Below are positions 1 to 8,647 of a stretch of 35,538 nt of DNA, one piece after another. The position numbers and the translations under genes are program-made. How positions within the stretch are numbered: the first letter of the stretch is position 1; each line of letters opens with the position of its first letter. Below the pieces are notes generated by a model. The model did not search any database and had not been told where the DNA came from. It saw only the letters and a program-made list of their open reading frames with translations. Origin of the DNA: CAZICM01 sp964537685. Its GTDB lineage: Bacteria; Myxococcota_A; Polyangia; Polyangiales; Polyangiaceae. The stretch is from positions 1-35,538 of the forward strand of contig CAZICM010000082.1 of the NCBI GenBank assembly GCA_964537685.1. Reading direction: 5' to 3'.

Positions 1-1
1 G

Positions 2-424
2 AAGGATGGCAAAGGCTCGGCGATGTATGCCGAAAAGCCCAAGAGCGGCAAGGAGCGAACGATTCCGCTTCATGCGTTGCTTCATCGGGAGCTCTCGGCG
101 GTGGAAGGGCGTGCGCTCGGCGCGCTGGTGTGTGCGTCTCCTGATGGGAAACCCTATGGAGCGGCGGGCATCTATGACGTGTGGGATCGCATTCGAGAGC
201 GGGCGAACGTGCGGCGAATTCCTTGGATGGTGCATGCGGGGCGGCACTATTTCGGGACGGCGCTATGCAGGGCGCGCGTGAATGTGCGGGCGGTTCAAAA
301 GCTGCTCGGGCATGCGGATCTGAAGATGACGATGCGCTATGTGCACGCGGTTTCGAAGGATCTCGAAGATGCGATCGGAGATTTGGAAGCCTTGACGATG
401 AGAGCACCGAAGGAAGACGATTGA
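2..424 (+). CDS. Tyrosine recombinase (phage-type integrase), C-terminal part
   Basis: The reading frame is open to the left edge of the window, so only the C-terminal ~140 residues are present. They match the end of the tyrosine recombinase catalytic domain. SGKERTIPL supplies the beta-hairpin lysine region, HAGRHYFGTAL the H-x-x-R motif, and LLGHADLKMTMRYVH the second histidine followed by the nucleophilic tyrosine. The first catalytic arginine must lie upstream of the window. Such enzymes carry out site-specific strand exchange through a 3'-phosphotyrosine link, either in integration/excision of mobile DNA or in chromosome-dimer resolution. The next gene is a 5'-truncated relic, which suits a site of past rearrangement. 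Which element it belonged to cannot be told. The family assignment is strong. Confidence 0.9.
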   Translation, partial: KDGKGSAMYAEKPKSGKERTIPLHALLHRELSAVEGRALGALVCASPDGKPYGAAGIYDVWDRIRERANVRRIPWMVHAGRHYFGTALCRARVNVRAVQKLLGHADLKMTMRYVHAVSKDLEDAIGDLEALTMRAPKEDD

Positions 425-508
425 GGGGTGCCATGAAGCATCCCGATCTCGTTTTACGCGGTTTGGGTAACTAGAGGGAAACGGGCAAAATCGGCGCATC
501 TGGGGGCG

Positions 509-531
509 AGTGAATTTAGGGGAGATTCACT
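509..531. repeat. Short inverted repeat between integrase and truncated gene
   Basis: Two perfect 7-base arms, AGTGAAT and ATTCACT, are separated by 9 bases. They lie in the 179-base gap between the recombinase stop and the truncated ATPase/TPR gene. The structure could be an operator, a recombination core or chance. No second copy was seen elsewhere in the window. Confidence 0.4.
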
Positions 532-603
532 TGGGATTTTGAGGGGTTGGCGGTTCGGGTCGTTGGGTGGTATGGATGAGAGGGCAACCTGCCGGAAACG
601 GTC

Positions 604-2277
604 GTGGCCATGGTCCAGTCGAGGCTATCCGCGCTGGACGATCTCTCCAGGCGGGTGCTTCGGGCAGCCAGCATCTTTGGCGAGATATCGTGGACGGGTG
701 GCGTAGCCGCATTGCTGGGGGAAACAGAAAGGCACCTATCGATGTTAGAGCAGCTCGACAAGCTGGTGGAGCGCGAATTGTTGCTTGAAAGGCGGGACAG
801 CCGATTTCCCGGGGATGAAGAATTTGCATTCCGGCATGCGCTGTTGCGGGAGGGGGCCTATGGAATGCTCACCGAAGAGGATCGAACCCTGGGGCATAAA
901 TTGGCAGGAACATGGCTAGAGCAGCGTGGCGAGGACGATTCGCTTTTATTGGCGGAGCATTTTGAAAAGGGGCTGGACGCATCCAAAGCGGGAGCCTATT
1001 ACCTCAAGGCTTCTGAGCGGGCCTATTGGTCCGGCGATTCCATGGCCTCGGTGGCCCATGCGCGGCGGGGATTGGCGCTCAATACATCGAAAGAGTTGAG
1101 AATTGCCTTGCTCGGAGCCTTTTGCGAAGGCCATTTTTGGCATTTGGATCTGGTCTTTAGCGCCTATCCCCATGCGGAAGAACTCTTGGGGATGGCGCAC
1201 CCTGGAACGCCTCCTTGGTCCCAGGCGATGGTTATCCGGCTCAACCATTCGATTTTGAGCGGCCAGCAGGACAAAGTTGAGCAGACCGTGAATGAGCTGA
1301 TGAAGGCGGAGCCCACGCTGGATGGCATTTTTCCATTATTGTTGTCTCTATCCACCGCGGCTATTGGCTATGACTTTCAAGGCTATGTACACAAGGGGAG
1401 CGAGGTCATGGTCAGGTTAACCGAAATTGCCAATGCCGCAAAAGATCGTCTTCCCGGCGTGGAAACCTATTCGATTGGCATGCGGGGAACACGGGCTCCC
1501 TTAGCCACCCGAAACCCCGAAAGCGGCGCCAAGGACATGGAGTATTCCAGAAACGTGGCTATCTCGCTGGTGAATCGACGCTTTCAAGAATTATTTGAGT
1601 TGATCGGTGGCATGAATCTTTGGTATCTGGGGGTATATAAAGAGGCAGAACAAAAATTTCTCGGTCTCCGCCTACCCGATGAGGAATTTGCTTACATGGC
1701 CGCCGGTAGGCGTTTTTGCTATGGCTGGATGCTTGCCGACCGAAATGAACTGGAACCGGCGAAGACATTGGCCACCCAACTTGTGGAATCGGGCAAGGCC
1801 CGCAAACACCTGCTCGATCAGGGCCGGGGGCATTGGATTCTCGCCGAAGTGCTTCGGCGCGGGCGCGAATTTGATGCCGCTCACACCGAAATCGAAAGCG
1901 CGCTTCAAATTCTTCGTATGGCATGCCCCCTTGATGTACCAGGCGCCCTCGCCACCCGTGCCGCCATGTATTTATCTTGGAATAAGCTGGATGAAGCCCT
2001 GGCCTCGGCAGAAGAAGGAATGAACCACTATAAACGTATGGGGGCATGCAGCCAATTCTTTCGTGGGGCCTTCTTAAGCCTTGTGCACGCCGAATGCTTG
2101 GATGCCCTGGGACGACGCGAAGATGCCAAGGCCGCCATTGACGAAGCCCGGGCCGATATTTTGGCCAATGCCCAAAAGATTCAAAATCCAGAATACCGCA
2201 GGGCTTTTCTCGAGGATGTGCCCGAAAACAAGCGAACCTTTGAGCTATGGACGCGCTGGGGAGATCTCTCACCCTAA
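604..2277 (+). CDS. 5'-truncated regulator: ATPase tail plus TPR-like helical repeats
   Basis: The product is 557 residues from a GTG start. Its first ~130 residues resemble the region that follows the AAA ATPase domain in large kinase/ATPase/TPR regulators common in myxobacteria (RLSALDDLSRRVLRAASIFGE, then FAFRHALLREGAYGML). The remainder is helical and reads like degenerate TPR repeats (for example AGAYYLKASERAYWSGDS). No kinase domain, Walker A or Walker B motif is present, although full-length family members carry them N-terminally. Family-like sequence (LPETVVAMVQ) extends upstream of the GTG to an in-frame TGA at 577-579. This suggests the present start is only what remains after loss of the 5' part. 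It may be a pseudogene remnant or a still-expressed helical protein. Confidence 0.7.
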   Translation: MAMVQSRLSALDDLSRRVLRAASIFGEISWTGGVAALLGETERHLSMLEQLDKLVERELLLERRDSRFPGDEEFAFRHALLREGAYGMLTEEDRTLGHKLAGTWLEQRGEDDSLLLAEHFEKGLDASKAGAYYLKASERAYWSGDSMASVAHARRGLALNTSKELRIALLGAFCEGHFWHLDLVFSAYPHAEELLGMAHPGTPPWSQAMVIRLNHSILSGQQDKVEQTVNELMKAEPTLDGIFPLLLSLSTAAIGYDFQGYVHKGSEVMVRLTEIANAAKDRLPGVETYSIGMRGTRAPLATRNPESGAKDMEYSRNVAISLVNRRFQELFELIGGMNLWYLGVYKEAEQKFLGLRLPDEEFAYMAAGRRFCYGWMLADRNELEPAKTLATQLVESGKARKHLLDQGRGHWILAEVLRRGREFDAAHTEIESALQILRMACPLDVPGALATRAAMYLSWNKLDEALASAEEGMNHYKRMGACSQFFRGAFLSLVHAECLDALGRREDAKAAIDEARADILANAQKIQNPEYRRAFLEDVPENKRTFELWTRWGDLSP

Positions 2278-2308
2278 TTGGCAGCGCGGCGCCCAGGATT
2301 ACACGATC

Positions 2309-3856
2309 ATGCTTCATCGCCTCCGTTTTTTCGTCTCCTGTCTCGCCCTCGCTGCCCTCCCAGCATGCGACAAAAACCGCACCGAACCCTCCCTCCTCGA
2401 TTGGGTCGATTCCCCCGTCCACGTCGAAATCGTTTTTCGAACCACCAGCGAACCCAATCCCATCAAGGTCTTCGACCCCGAGTACCAGCCTTTTTTCAGT
2501 AAACTTGAAAGGTACCTGCTTGTTCTGGACACCAACCCCAGAACCGAGGTCCGATTATCCTGTGAGCCCAAGAAAGTTCAGGTGGCCGTCGCAACATCGC
2601 TCGATCGCTTTGCCTACCGCTGCGATATCACGGATACATGGCATATCCAATGGATTATCCCTCTGCACTCTACGGAGAGTCCCATCCAAGCCGAGCTGTC
2701 GGACTTGGGGGCAAAAGCACCAAAGCTCAGCTCCGATGGATTGTCCCGTATCGATCCCAATACCATTCCGGCCTTTCAAGATGCTATGCCCGAATACCTC
2801 TTTCACCACGAGAAACACTTCTCTCGCGTTCTAAAAAGGCTCGAACGCATTGGGGGAGAGTCAGCCGTCGCCGCCACACTGGAACAGATGGCCACTTTGC
2901 CACCCCATCCTTCCTATTTGCCTGGAAACTCGGATTTACACGATAATTGGCTTGACTACCGGGCCAAGCTCCCAGCGCCTCAGCAGGCGGAAATGGATAA
3001 TTCTTTAAGACGATTGCTCAGCCAAAAAACACCGAGCGTGGGAACGCTCTTCCGCTCGCTGATTGCGTTCGATCCGGCCGATAAATCCCTGGTGGATACC
3101 TGGGTTGAACGGGGCTGGGAGATCACACGTCAAACAAAGCCCGAGAGTCCCAGGTGGAGCTCCTGGATTTTTGATGGGATCTTGCATCGGCTTCTTCCTT
3201 TCAAACCCGAAGAGAGCGCCAAGATCGCCTGCGCCAAGCTGGCCCAGCCTTATGGTAAAGTGACTGGGGCATGGTTAACAATTGCACATGCCCGCGCAGA
3301 ATGCCCAACCCTGGAAAAGTGGCTGGTGGAGATGGAGAGCATGCCACCCTGTAAATTGGATTTGGGATGTGGTGGACCTCCCAACAATAGGCGGACATGC
3401 ACCATGAAAGAGCTACAAGAGGCGCCCTCGCAATTTGCAACGTCGGCTTTTTCCGTGACGTACAGGGAAATGAGCAGCGATGCGGCAGCATTGGCCGTCG
3501 CGAAAGTGCTGAATCGTATGCCTCCAGGTCTGGCCTTGAGGATAGAGCGGGCCCATTATACGGTGGATATGCCTGAGCAACCCGAATGTGCGGCCGTGAA
3601 AAAAACCGGTCAGCCCTGTGCCTGTTTGCCGCTGCGCGAGAATCTGGGGATGGCTCTCTGCGAAGTGCCGGCCACGCAAAAGAAGGGTTCTATTTTCCTA
3701 TGCAACTTCGAGATCGACGACCGTAAAAAGCGGATTTTTAATGTGAAGCATCAATGCCGGAAGCCGGGGAGCGAGTGCACAACCGATCGGGATTGTTGTG
3801 CGGGATTGCTCTGTCCGGCCACCGATGCGGGGCATTCTCTGTGTGTGGAAAATTGA
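2309..3856 (+). CDS. Lipoprotein with C-terminal knottin-like cysteine framework
   Basis: The product is 515 residues. The chosen ATG gives a proper lipoprotein signal: a basic n-region (MLHRLRFF), a hydrophobic core and the lipobox LPAC with Cys20. Longer upstream starts would overlap the preceding gene and bury the signal. The body (20-480) matches no family I recognise. It has several cysteines, including CKLDLGCGG and CAAVKKTGQPCAC. The last ~33 residues hold six cysteines spaced C-x6-C-x5-CC-x4-C-x9-C, the order of an inhibitor cystine knot or colipase/Dickkopf-like fold. The protein is probably exported and lipid-anchored in the envelope, where disulfides can form. It starts 31 bases after the truncated gene on the same strand. 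Function unknown. Confidence 0.85.
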   Translation: MLHRLRFFVSCLALAALPACDKNRTEPSLLDWVDSPVHVEIVFRTTSEPNPIKVFDPEYQPFFSKLERYLLVLDTNPRTEVRLSCEPKKVQVAVATSLDRFAYRCDITDTWHIQWIIPLHSTESPIQAELSDLGAKAPKLSSDGLSRIDPNTIPAFQDAMPEYLFHHEKHFSRVLKRLERIGGESAVAATLEQMATLPPHPSYLPGNSDLHDNWLDYRAKLPAPQQAEMDNSLRRLLSQKTPSVGTLFRSLIAFDPADKSLVDTWVERGWEITRQTKPESPRWSSWIFDGILHRLLPFKPEESAKIACAKLAQPYGKVTGAWLTIAHARAECPTLEKWLVEMESMPPCKLDLGCGGPPNNRRTCTMKELQEAPSQFATSAFSVTYREMSSDAAALAVAKVLNRMPPGLALRIERAHYTVDMPEQPECAAVKKTGQPCACLPLRENLGMALCEVPATQKKGSIFLCNFEIDDRKKRIFNVKHQCRKPGSECTTDRDCCAGLLCPATDAGHSLCVEN

Positions 3857-3964
3857 CTCCCCCGCCCATGGGCAAAGCGTCCAAGCTCTATAAAACAACA
3901 AAACCTACACTTCTTTTCTGCTATACTCCGCGCCGCTTACCTCTTTCCACAGGAGATCATTGAT

Positions 3965-4699
3965 ATGTCCATACGTATACCGTTCGCTGTTCTGGCCGCC
4001 TCTCTCGCCTGTTTATGCGCGGGCTGCGATCTCGATCCAACCGATATTCTCAATGATGTCAATGCGCCCCAAGTCGACATCGACGCCACCGCCGACGATA
4101 GCGGCAATACCCATGTTCAAGTGTGCGTCACCACCACCCTCTCCCCAAGCTGCGGACGCCAGCAAGGAGGCGGCGATACGGCCTCGGCCAATTTCACGGG
4201 AGGCGCGGGCGCTTCGCTCGAGTTTAAGCTGGAATTTCAAGGGATGAGCGGCTTTGAAGCGGGTTCCTATCTAGGCGACGTGAAGGGCAATGGCCCCGAC
4301 GAGCTCAATGTCTCGTTCAATAGCTTTGCCAGCAAGGTAACGCTGCCCAAACCGATGGTATTTAAAACGCCGATGGAGAGTGGCATGCATTCGCTGGCCT
4401 CGGGGGATATTCAGCTCACATGGGATAAACTGGGCGAGGCCGATGTGAAGATGGAATGGAGCCATCAGGGCAAATGCGCGGTGGCTTCCAACGATTGGAA
4501 TGAAGCAGGCGGTACGCTGGATGACACGGGAAGTTTCAGCGTCCCTAAAAGCGCGTTTCCCAGCATTCCCGCCGAAGGTTGCGAGGTGAGCATCGTCGTT
4601 AACCGGTCTCGCACCGGAACCATGCATGAGAAACTATCCGAGGATGGAAGCATTACCGGCACCCAGTCCAGAAAAGTCACGCTAACTGTCACGCCTTAA
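3965..4699 (+). CDS. Putative lipoprotein of unknown function
   Basis: The product is 244 residues. A strong ribosome-binding site (AGGAGA, 3951-3956) lies 8 bases before the ATG. The N-terminus is a lipoprotein signal with lipobox CAGC (Cys21), followed by an acidic stretch DLDPTDILNDVNAPQVDID. The rest alternates hydrophobic and polar residues, as expected for a beta-rich secreted domain, with cysteines at CVTTTLSPSC, KCAV and GCEVS that could pair. A TATACT hexamer at 3922-3927 could be a -10 box, but no convincing -35 precedes it. It sits between two other lipoprotein genes on the same strand. No homologous family was recognised. Confidence 0.82.
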   Translation: MSIRIPFAVLAASLACLCAGCDLDPTDILNDVNAPQVDIDATADDSGNTHVQVCVTTTLSPSCGRQQGGGDTASANFTGGAGASLEFKLEFQGMSGFEAGSYLGDVKGNGPDELNVSFNSFASKVTLPKPMVFKTPMESGMHSLASGDIQLTWDKLGEADVKMEWSHQGKCAVASNDWNEAGGTLDDTGSFSVPKSAFPSIPAEGCEVSIVVNRSRTGTMHEKLSEDGSITGTQSRKVTLTVTP

Positions 4700-4751
4700 G
4701 CAAATTAAATCGTTGCATCGCCTTTCCATTTGTGCCTAGGCTCCTGCCGCC

Positions 4752-5231
4752 ATGAGCCGAGTCTCCCCTTGTTTGCCCTTTATTTCCCTATGTTTTACGT
4801 TGATCGCCTGCGGCGGACCTACGCAGGAATCCCCAAAGACGAGCTCCGGGGTTTCGCCCCAGCCGGACACGCCGCTCGATGCGGTAAAGCGCTTAAAAGT
4901 CTACGATAGTTCCGGCGAGGAACATGCCTGCGCCCCGCCTGAATCGACGTGTGGACAGCCCGCTCCAGAGCGGGCATTTGCCGATAAATGCGCACTCGCG
5001 GGCTACCGGATGATGCAATGCGGCTGCAGCAGCCTATGCACGGGCAATGTCAATAGCACCGAACAAAAATACTATGATGCCGAGGGCAATCCCCATATCT
5101 GCGAACCTGAAAAATCCGATTGCACGCCTGAACCGGCCAAGGCTTCCTTTCAAGACGCTTGCAATGATAAAGGTTTTCAGCTTAAAGTCTGCGGTTGTAC
5201 TTGGATGTGCTCCAATAATTTTATGCAATAG
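4752..5231 (+). CDS. Cys-rich lipoprotein with a duplicated six-cysteine module
   Basis: The product is 159 residues. The signal sequence ends in lipobox LIAC (Cys20), followed by a Ser/Pro/Thr linker. The mature part consists of two related ~50-residue modules. Each begins with a YD-x-x-G-x-x-H segment and carries six cysteines, including a CGC triplet: module one has YDSSGEEHAC to QCGCSSLC, module two YDAEGNPHIC to VCGCTWMC. The pattern indicates an internal tandem duplication of a disulfide-stabilised domain. The family was not recognised. The likely location is the outer membrane or cell surface. A possible -35/-10 pair (TTGCAT, TAGGCT, 18-base spacer) lies directly upstream but is weak. 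Confidence 0.82.
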   Translation: MSRVSPCLPFISLCFTLIACGGPTQESPKTSSGVSPQPDTPLDAVKRLKVYDSSGEEHACAPPESTCGQPAPERAFADKCALAGYRMMQCGCSSLCTGNVNSTEQKYYDAEGNPHICEPEKSDCTPEPAKASFQDACNDKGFQLKVCGCTWMCSNNFMQ

Positions 5232-5270
5232 ACGCGCGCTTTTTGCCAAGCGTCCAAAGGATAGGTATCC

Positions 5271-5660
5271 ATGGGTCGACTGAGCTGGGACGAGAAGGAT
5301 TGGCCTATTATCACCGTGCAATTTCCAGATGGCACGCTGAACAGGCCCGTCATGGAGGAATACCAAGCCTATATCCTCCAATTGTTTGAGCGGAAGACCC
5401 CTTTTGTGGTGGTGGGTTTTCATGAAGCCACAGGCAACGCGATGGATTCGGAAACCCAAGTATTTGCCGCCGCCTTCAATAAAAAGCACAATGCGGCGTT
5501 CCGCGCCTATTTCAAGGGATTGGCCATCGTCTGCAGCTCCATGATCGCCCGCACCGCCATCCTGATCATCAACTGGATTGCTCCTTTTCCTTACCCTAAC
5601 AAAGCCTTTAAAACACGGGCTGAAGCCTTTACATGGGCCAAAAACCGCCTTGCCCCCTAA
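5271..5660 (+). CDS. Small STAS/SpoIIAA-like protein (copy 1)
   Basis: The product is 129 residues with no signal peptide. It starts at an ATG preceded by AAGGATAGG. It shares the pattern W..I.V.FPDGT, then PFVVVGFHEATG, then VCSSMIARTAILIINWIAPFPYPNKAF, then an amphipathic tail with AFTWAKNRL. This resembles a widespread group of small deltaproteobacterial proteins with an alternating beta/alpha STAS (SpoIIAA/SEC14-like) fold. That assignment rests on my recognition of the pattern. STAS domains usually act as binding or switch modules, not enzymes. The next gene is a diverged tandem copy of the same length. Partner and signal are unknown. Confidence 0.8.
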   Translation: MGRLSWDEKDWPIITVQFPDGTLNRPVMEEYQAYILQLFERKTPFVVVGFHEATGNAMDSETQVFAAAFNKKHNAAFRAYFKGLAIVCSSMIARTAILIINWIAPFPYPNKAFKTRAEAFTWAKNRLAP

Positions 5661-5721
5661 TATCGCCGGCCCTATACCTGCAGAATCCGCGATTTTTGCA
5701 AGTCTACAGGGAGAATGTCTT

Positions 5722-6114
5722 GTGGCTGACGAACTAGAATGGGATGAAAGTCAACTGCCCATCGCGATCATGCGATTCCCCGACGGTACAATCACAAAAG
5801 CTCTCATGGAGGCTTGCCTTAACCACCTTATCGACATGGTGACACGGGAAAAACCATTTGTGGTCATCATCTTCCATGAAGCTACGGGCGCCGCGCTCAA
5901 CAACGAGGCGCTCGCCGCCGCATCGGCTTTTAATAAAAAATACAAAGACTTGACTCGAAAATACTTGAAAGGTTTTTGTGTTGTCTGCAGCTCGATGGTG
6001 GCCCGCACCGCGATTATGGCCATCGACTGGTTCAGCCCTTTTCCTTATCCCGCCAAGGCGTTTAAATCCGAGAAAGATGCGCTCGCCTGGGCCAGGACCC
6101 GACTCGAAGGATGA
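5722..6114 (+). CDS. Small STAS/SpoIIAA-like protein (copy 2)
   Basis: The product is 130 residues from a GTG start with an AGGGAG ribosome-binding site about 8 bases upstream. A longer in-frame start at 5578 would overlap copy 1 and add sequence with no counterpart in it, so GTG 5722 is preferred. It aligns with copy 1 end to end: FPDGTI, PFVVIIFHEATGAAL, FNKKYKD, VVCSSMVARTAIMAIDWFSPFPYPAKAFKS, ALAWARTRL. Strict conservation of FHEATG, CSSM(I/V)ARTAI and PFPYP points to a conserved face or pocket. The two genes arose by tandem duplication and probably act in one process. The gene ends 16 bases from the convergent mutS2 stop. Confidence 0.8.
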   Translation: MADELEWDESQLPIAIMRFPDGTITKALMEACLNHLIDMVTREKPFVVIIFHEATGAALNNEALAAASAFNKKYKDLTRKYLKGFCVVCSSMVARTAIMAIDWFSPFPYPAKAFKSEKDALAWARTRLEG

Positions 6115-6130
6115 GCCGCGTCTTTTTATA

Positions 6131-8644
6131 TTACCACTTCAGCCACACCACCGTTACCCCATCTCCACCTTCCGATGGTCCCCCCGCCCGGGTCTTGGCC
6201 ACACATGCCAGATTCTTTAGCGCATTCCGCACGCTGTCCCTCAACGCTCCCGTCCCATGACCGTGAATAATAAAGGCCACCCTCCGACCAGCCCCCAAAC
6301 TTCGATCTAAAAATTGTTCGGTCATCGCCTCGGCTTCATGCGCCCGAAGTCCCCGAACATCCAGCGTATTATCCGATGTTTGGATGGGAATATCAGGGTC
6401 GGCCGCCGCATCAAATTCTACCCGCCCGCCCTTTTTAGAGGATTTTTTGCTTCCACCTTTTTGAGGATGACTCGGCTCCGCACTCTCCCCCACCGCGCGG
6501 ATCTCGGCCGCCGTGGTCGATAATTTTAGAGACCCCGCCGCCACCCGTATCGCTCCAGAAGGCGATATTTCTACGATATCTGCCTCGGCCCTTAGTTTCG
6601 GCACATAGACCCGCATGCCCACCTTCAGGGTTTGAGCGGGAATCATCGGACGCTCGGCCAGTGCAATGCTTTCCCCCGAAAAATCGCCCAAGAGCGCCGA
6701 CTGTTGACTGACTTCTTCGATCATCCGCTGAGCCACCCGGAGCTCATCGATCGGGCGCGCCCCCATTTGAGCCCCTTGCCCCCGAATCTTCGCCTGCGCC
6801 GCCCGAAGATCTTCCCTCGCCTTCTTCAGGCTTGCCGCCAGAGCCTCCCCTTCCTTGCTAATAAACTCTTGCTCCCGCTTTCTCAAGCGCGAAAGCTCTT
6901 CCTCCAAGGCCCGCCCCCTCGCATCCGCCGCTTCCTTGGCCCGCTCCGCCTCCGCCCGGGCCAATTCCAATGCCCTTCGTTCGGCATCCAGCTTTTCCAC
7001 CGTGCGCTCAAAGGACAGCGCTTCCTTCGATAAAAAGCGCTCGGCCCGCTCGAGCACCGAGGCCGGGATACCAAAACGCCTGGCTACATAAAGAGCACTC
7101 GATGCCCCTGGTAATCCCGTATGCAAATGAAAGGTTGGACTCATCGCCACGGGATCAAATCCCACGCTGGCATTCACAAAACGGCTGTCCGACAAGGCCA
7201 GCGCCTTTAAGCCTTCGTAGTGGGTTGTACATGCCACCGCTCCACCCCTGGCACAGAGCGAATCCAGCACCGCCGCGGCCAGCGCCTCGCCTTCGCGGGG
7301 ATCGGTCCCCGTCGCGACTTCATCCAGCAAGATCAGCACACCCGGATAGCTTGCGTCCAAAATACGCGCTAAATTCTGAACATGAGCCGAAAATGTCGAT
7401 AGATTCGCATGCAAATTCTGATCGTCGCCCACATCGCTGAGCACACCTTGCACCAGCGACATACGCGAACCTTCCGCCGCCGCCACAGGCAAACCCGCCC
7501 GAATCATCAGGGCCGACAATCCCAGGGTTTTTAGCACAATGGTCTTTCCACCCGCATTTGGCCCGGAAATAACCATCGCATGCCCCTGCTTTAGATGCAT
7601 ATCGCTGGGCACCACATCGACGCCGTCCAGCAAAAGCAAAGGATGCCGCGCCGATAGAAGTTCTATGTGCAGGCTTGGACCACCCTTGGATTTCCCGGCG
7701 AATTCTTCTTCCTGATCGATGAGAAGCGGAAATTCCAGCTTTAGATCATGCGCCAATATCGCAATCCCTCGCTTGACATCGGCATGGCACAGCCCCGCCG
7801 CCGCCGCGGACAATTGAGGCAAAAATTCCACCAAACGCGCGGTCATCGCCGCATAAATCGCCTCTTCTTCGCGCGCCACCTGAGCATCCAGCATCTTGAG
7901 CCGGTTGCCCGTTTCCACCAGCGCCCTCGGCTCCACAAACACCGTCGCTCCGCTTCCACTGGTGGTATGAACAATCCCGGCAAATCGCTCGTGGGCATCC
8001 GCGCGCACCGGAAGCACATAACGCCCATCCCGCTCGGTCCAGTATAAATCCTGAAGAATATCCGCGTGTTTTTTGATGAGTTCTTCCAGCTTTCGCACCA
8101 GCCGATCTCGAGTGCTGCGGCGCTCGGTGCGCAATTGAAAGAGCCTGGGCGAGGCCCGATCCGAAAGCGTTCCATCGGGATCGAAGGATTTTTGTAATTC
8201 TCTCTCCACCTCATCCAGGCCGGGATCGGAAGCACAAGCCGCCCAAAGATGGGGAAACTTTAGCTTTTTAAGCTGCAAAAACCTGCGGAGAAGCCTGGCA
8301 CTGGCCATCATCGACAGCACCGCCCGAATCTCTTCATTGGCCAGCACCGAACCCACCTGCGCCCTCGCCAGCGAGGCCGCGATATCCGGCACATCCGCCC
8401 CGGGCAAAGGCTCGCCCATACGAAAGAGCTCTACAGCCTCGCGGGCTTCCGCAATCGCTTGAAATACAGCCTCTTTTGAAGACGCAAAGGGCAAGGCCAG
8501 CGCGGCCCGCTTACCCGCAGGAGAAACACAGCGCTCCGAAAGCGCCGTCAGCAAACGATCCCACTCGAGATCGGCCCTTGTCTTTTCGGGACATGGATCG
8601 GACAGCCCGGCCCCGGAGGGCGCTGATAATTCGCGCGGATTCAT
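6131..8644 (-). CDS. mutS2: Endonuclease MutS2
   Basis: The product is 837 residues, slightly long for the family. A MutS-type core and clamp are followed by the ABC-type ATPase with Walker A GPNAGGKT (~361-368) and Walker B VLILLDEVATGTDPREG. Next comes a long charged coiled coil (roughly 540-650), and then a C-terminal Smr domain beginning LDVRGLRAHEA (~761) and containing HGHGTGALR (~794). MutS2 lacks the mismatch-recognition domain of MutS. Family members act on branched DNA to restrain recombination, or on collided ribosomes through the Smr domain; the sequence cannot decide between these. The start codon lies 3 bases after the stop of the FHA-sigma54 regulator, so the two genes are almost certainly cotranscribed. 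Confidence 0.97.
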   Translation of the reverse strand: MNPRELSAPSGAGLSDPCPEKTRADLEWDRLLTALSERCVSPAGKRAALALPFASSKEAVFQAIAEAREAVELFRMGEPLPGADVPDIAASLARAQVGSVLANEEIRAVLSMMASARLLRRFLQLKKLKFPHLWAACASDPGLDEVERELQKSFDPDGTLSDRASPRLFQLRTERRSTRDRLVRKLEELIKKHADILQDLYWTERDGRYVLPVRADAHERFAGIVHTTSGSGATVFVEPRALVETGNRLKMLDAQVAREEEAIYAAMTARLVEFLPQLSAAAAGLCHADVKRGIAILAHDLKLEFPLLIDQEEEFAGKSKGGPSLHIELLSARHPLLLLDGVDVVPSDMHLKQGHAMVISGPNAGGKTIVLKTLGLSALMIRAGLPVAAAEGSRMSLVQGVLSDVGDDQNLHANLSTFSAHVQNLARILDASYPGVLILLDEVATGTDPREGEALAAAVLDSLCARGGAVACTTHYEGLKALALSDSRFVNASVGFDPVAMSPTFHLHTGLPGASSALYVARRFGIPASVLERAERFLSKEALSFERTVEKLDAERRALELARAEAERAKEAADARGRALEEELSRLRKREQEFISKEGEALAASLKKAREDLRAAQAKIRGQGAQMGARPIDELRVAQRMIEEVSQQSALLGDFSGESIALAERPMIPAQTLKVGMRVYVPKLRAEADIVEISPSGAIRVAAGSLKLSTTAAEIRAVGESAEPSHPQKGGSKKSSKKGGRVEFDAAADPDIPIQTSDNTLDVRGLRAHEAEAMTEQFLDRSLGAGRRVAFIIHGHGTGALRDSVRNALKNLACVAKTRAGGPSEGGDGVTVVWLKW

Positions 8645-8647
8645 GCG

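Noticed and set aside
1559..2422. 287-residue minus-strand open frame opposite the ATPase/TPR gene
   Set aside because: Arg/Pro/Cys-rich shadow with no motif. The plus-strand frame shows family similarity.
2081..3856. Longer start for the knottin-tailed lipoprotein
   Set aside because: It overlaps the upstream gene by ~200 bases and would bury the lipoprotein signal that begins at 2309.
3922..3927. TATACT as a promoter -10 box before the lipoprotein at 3965
   Set aside because: No acceptable -35 hexamer at 16-18 bases upstream, so it is not listed as a feature.
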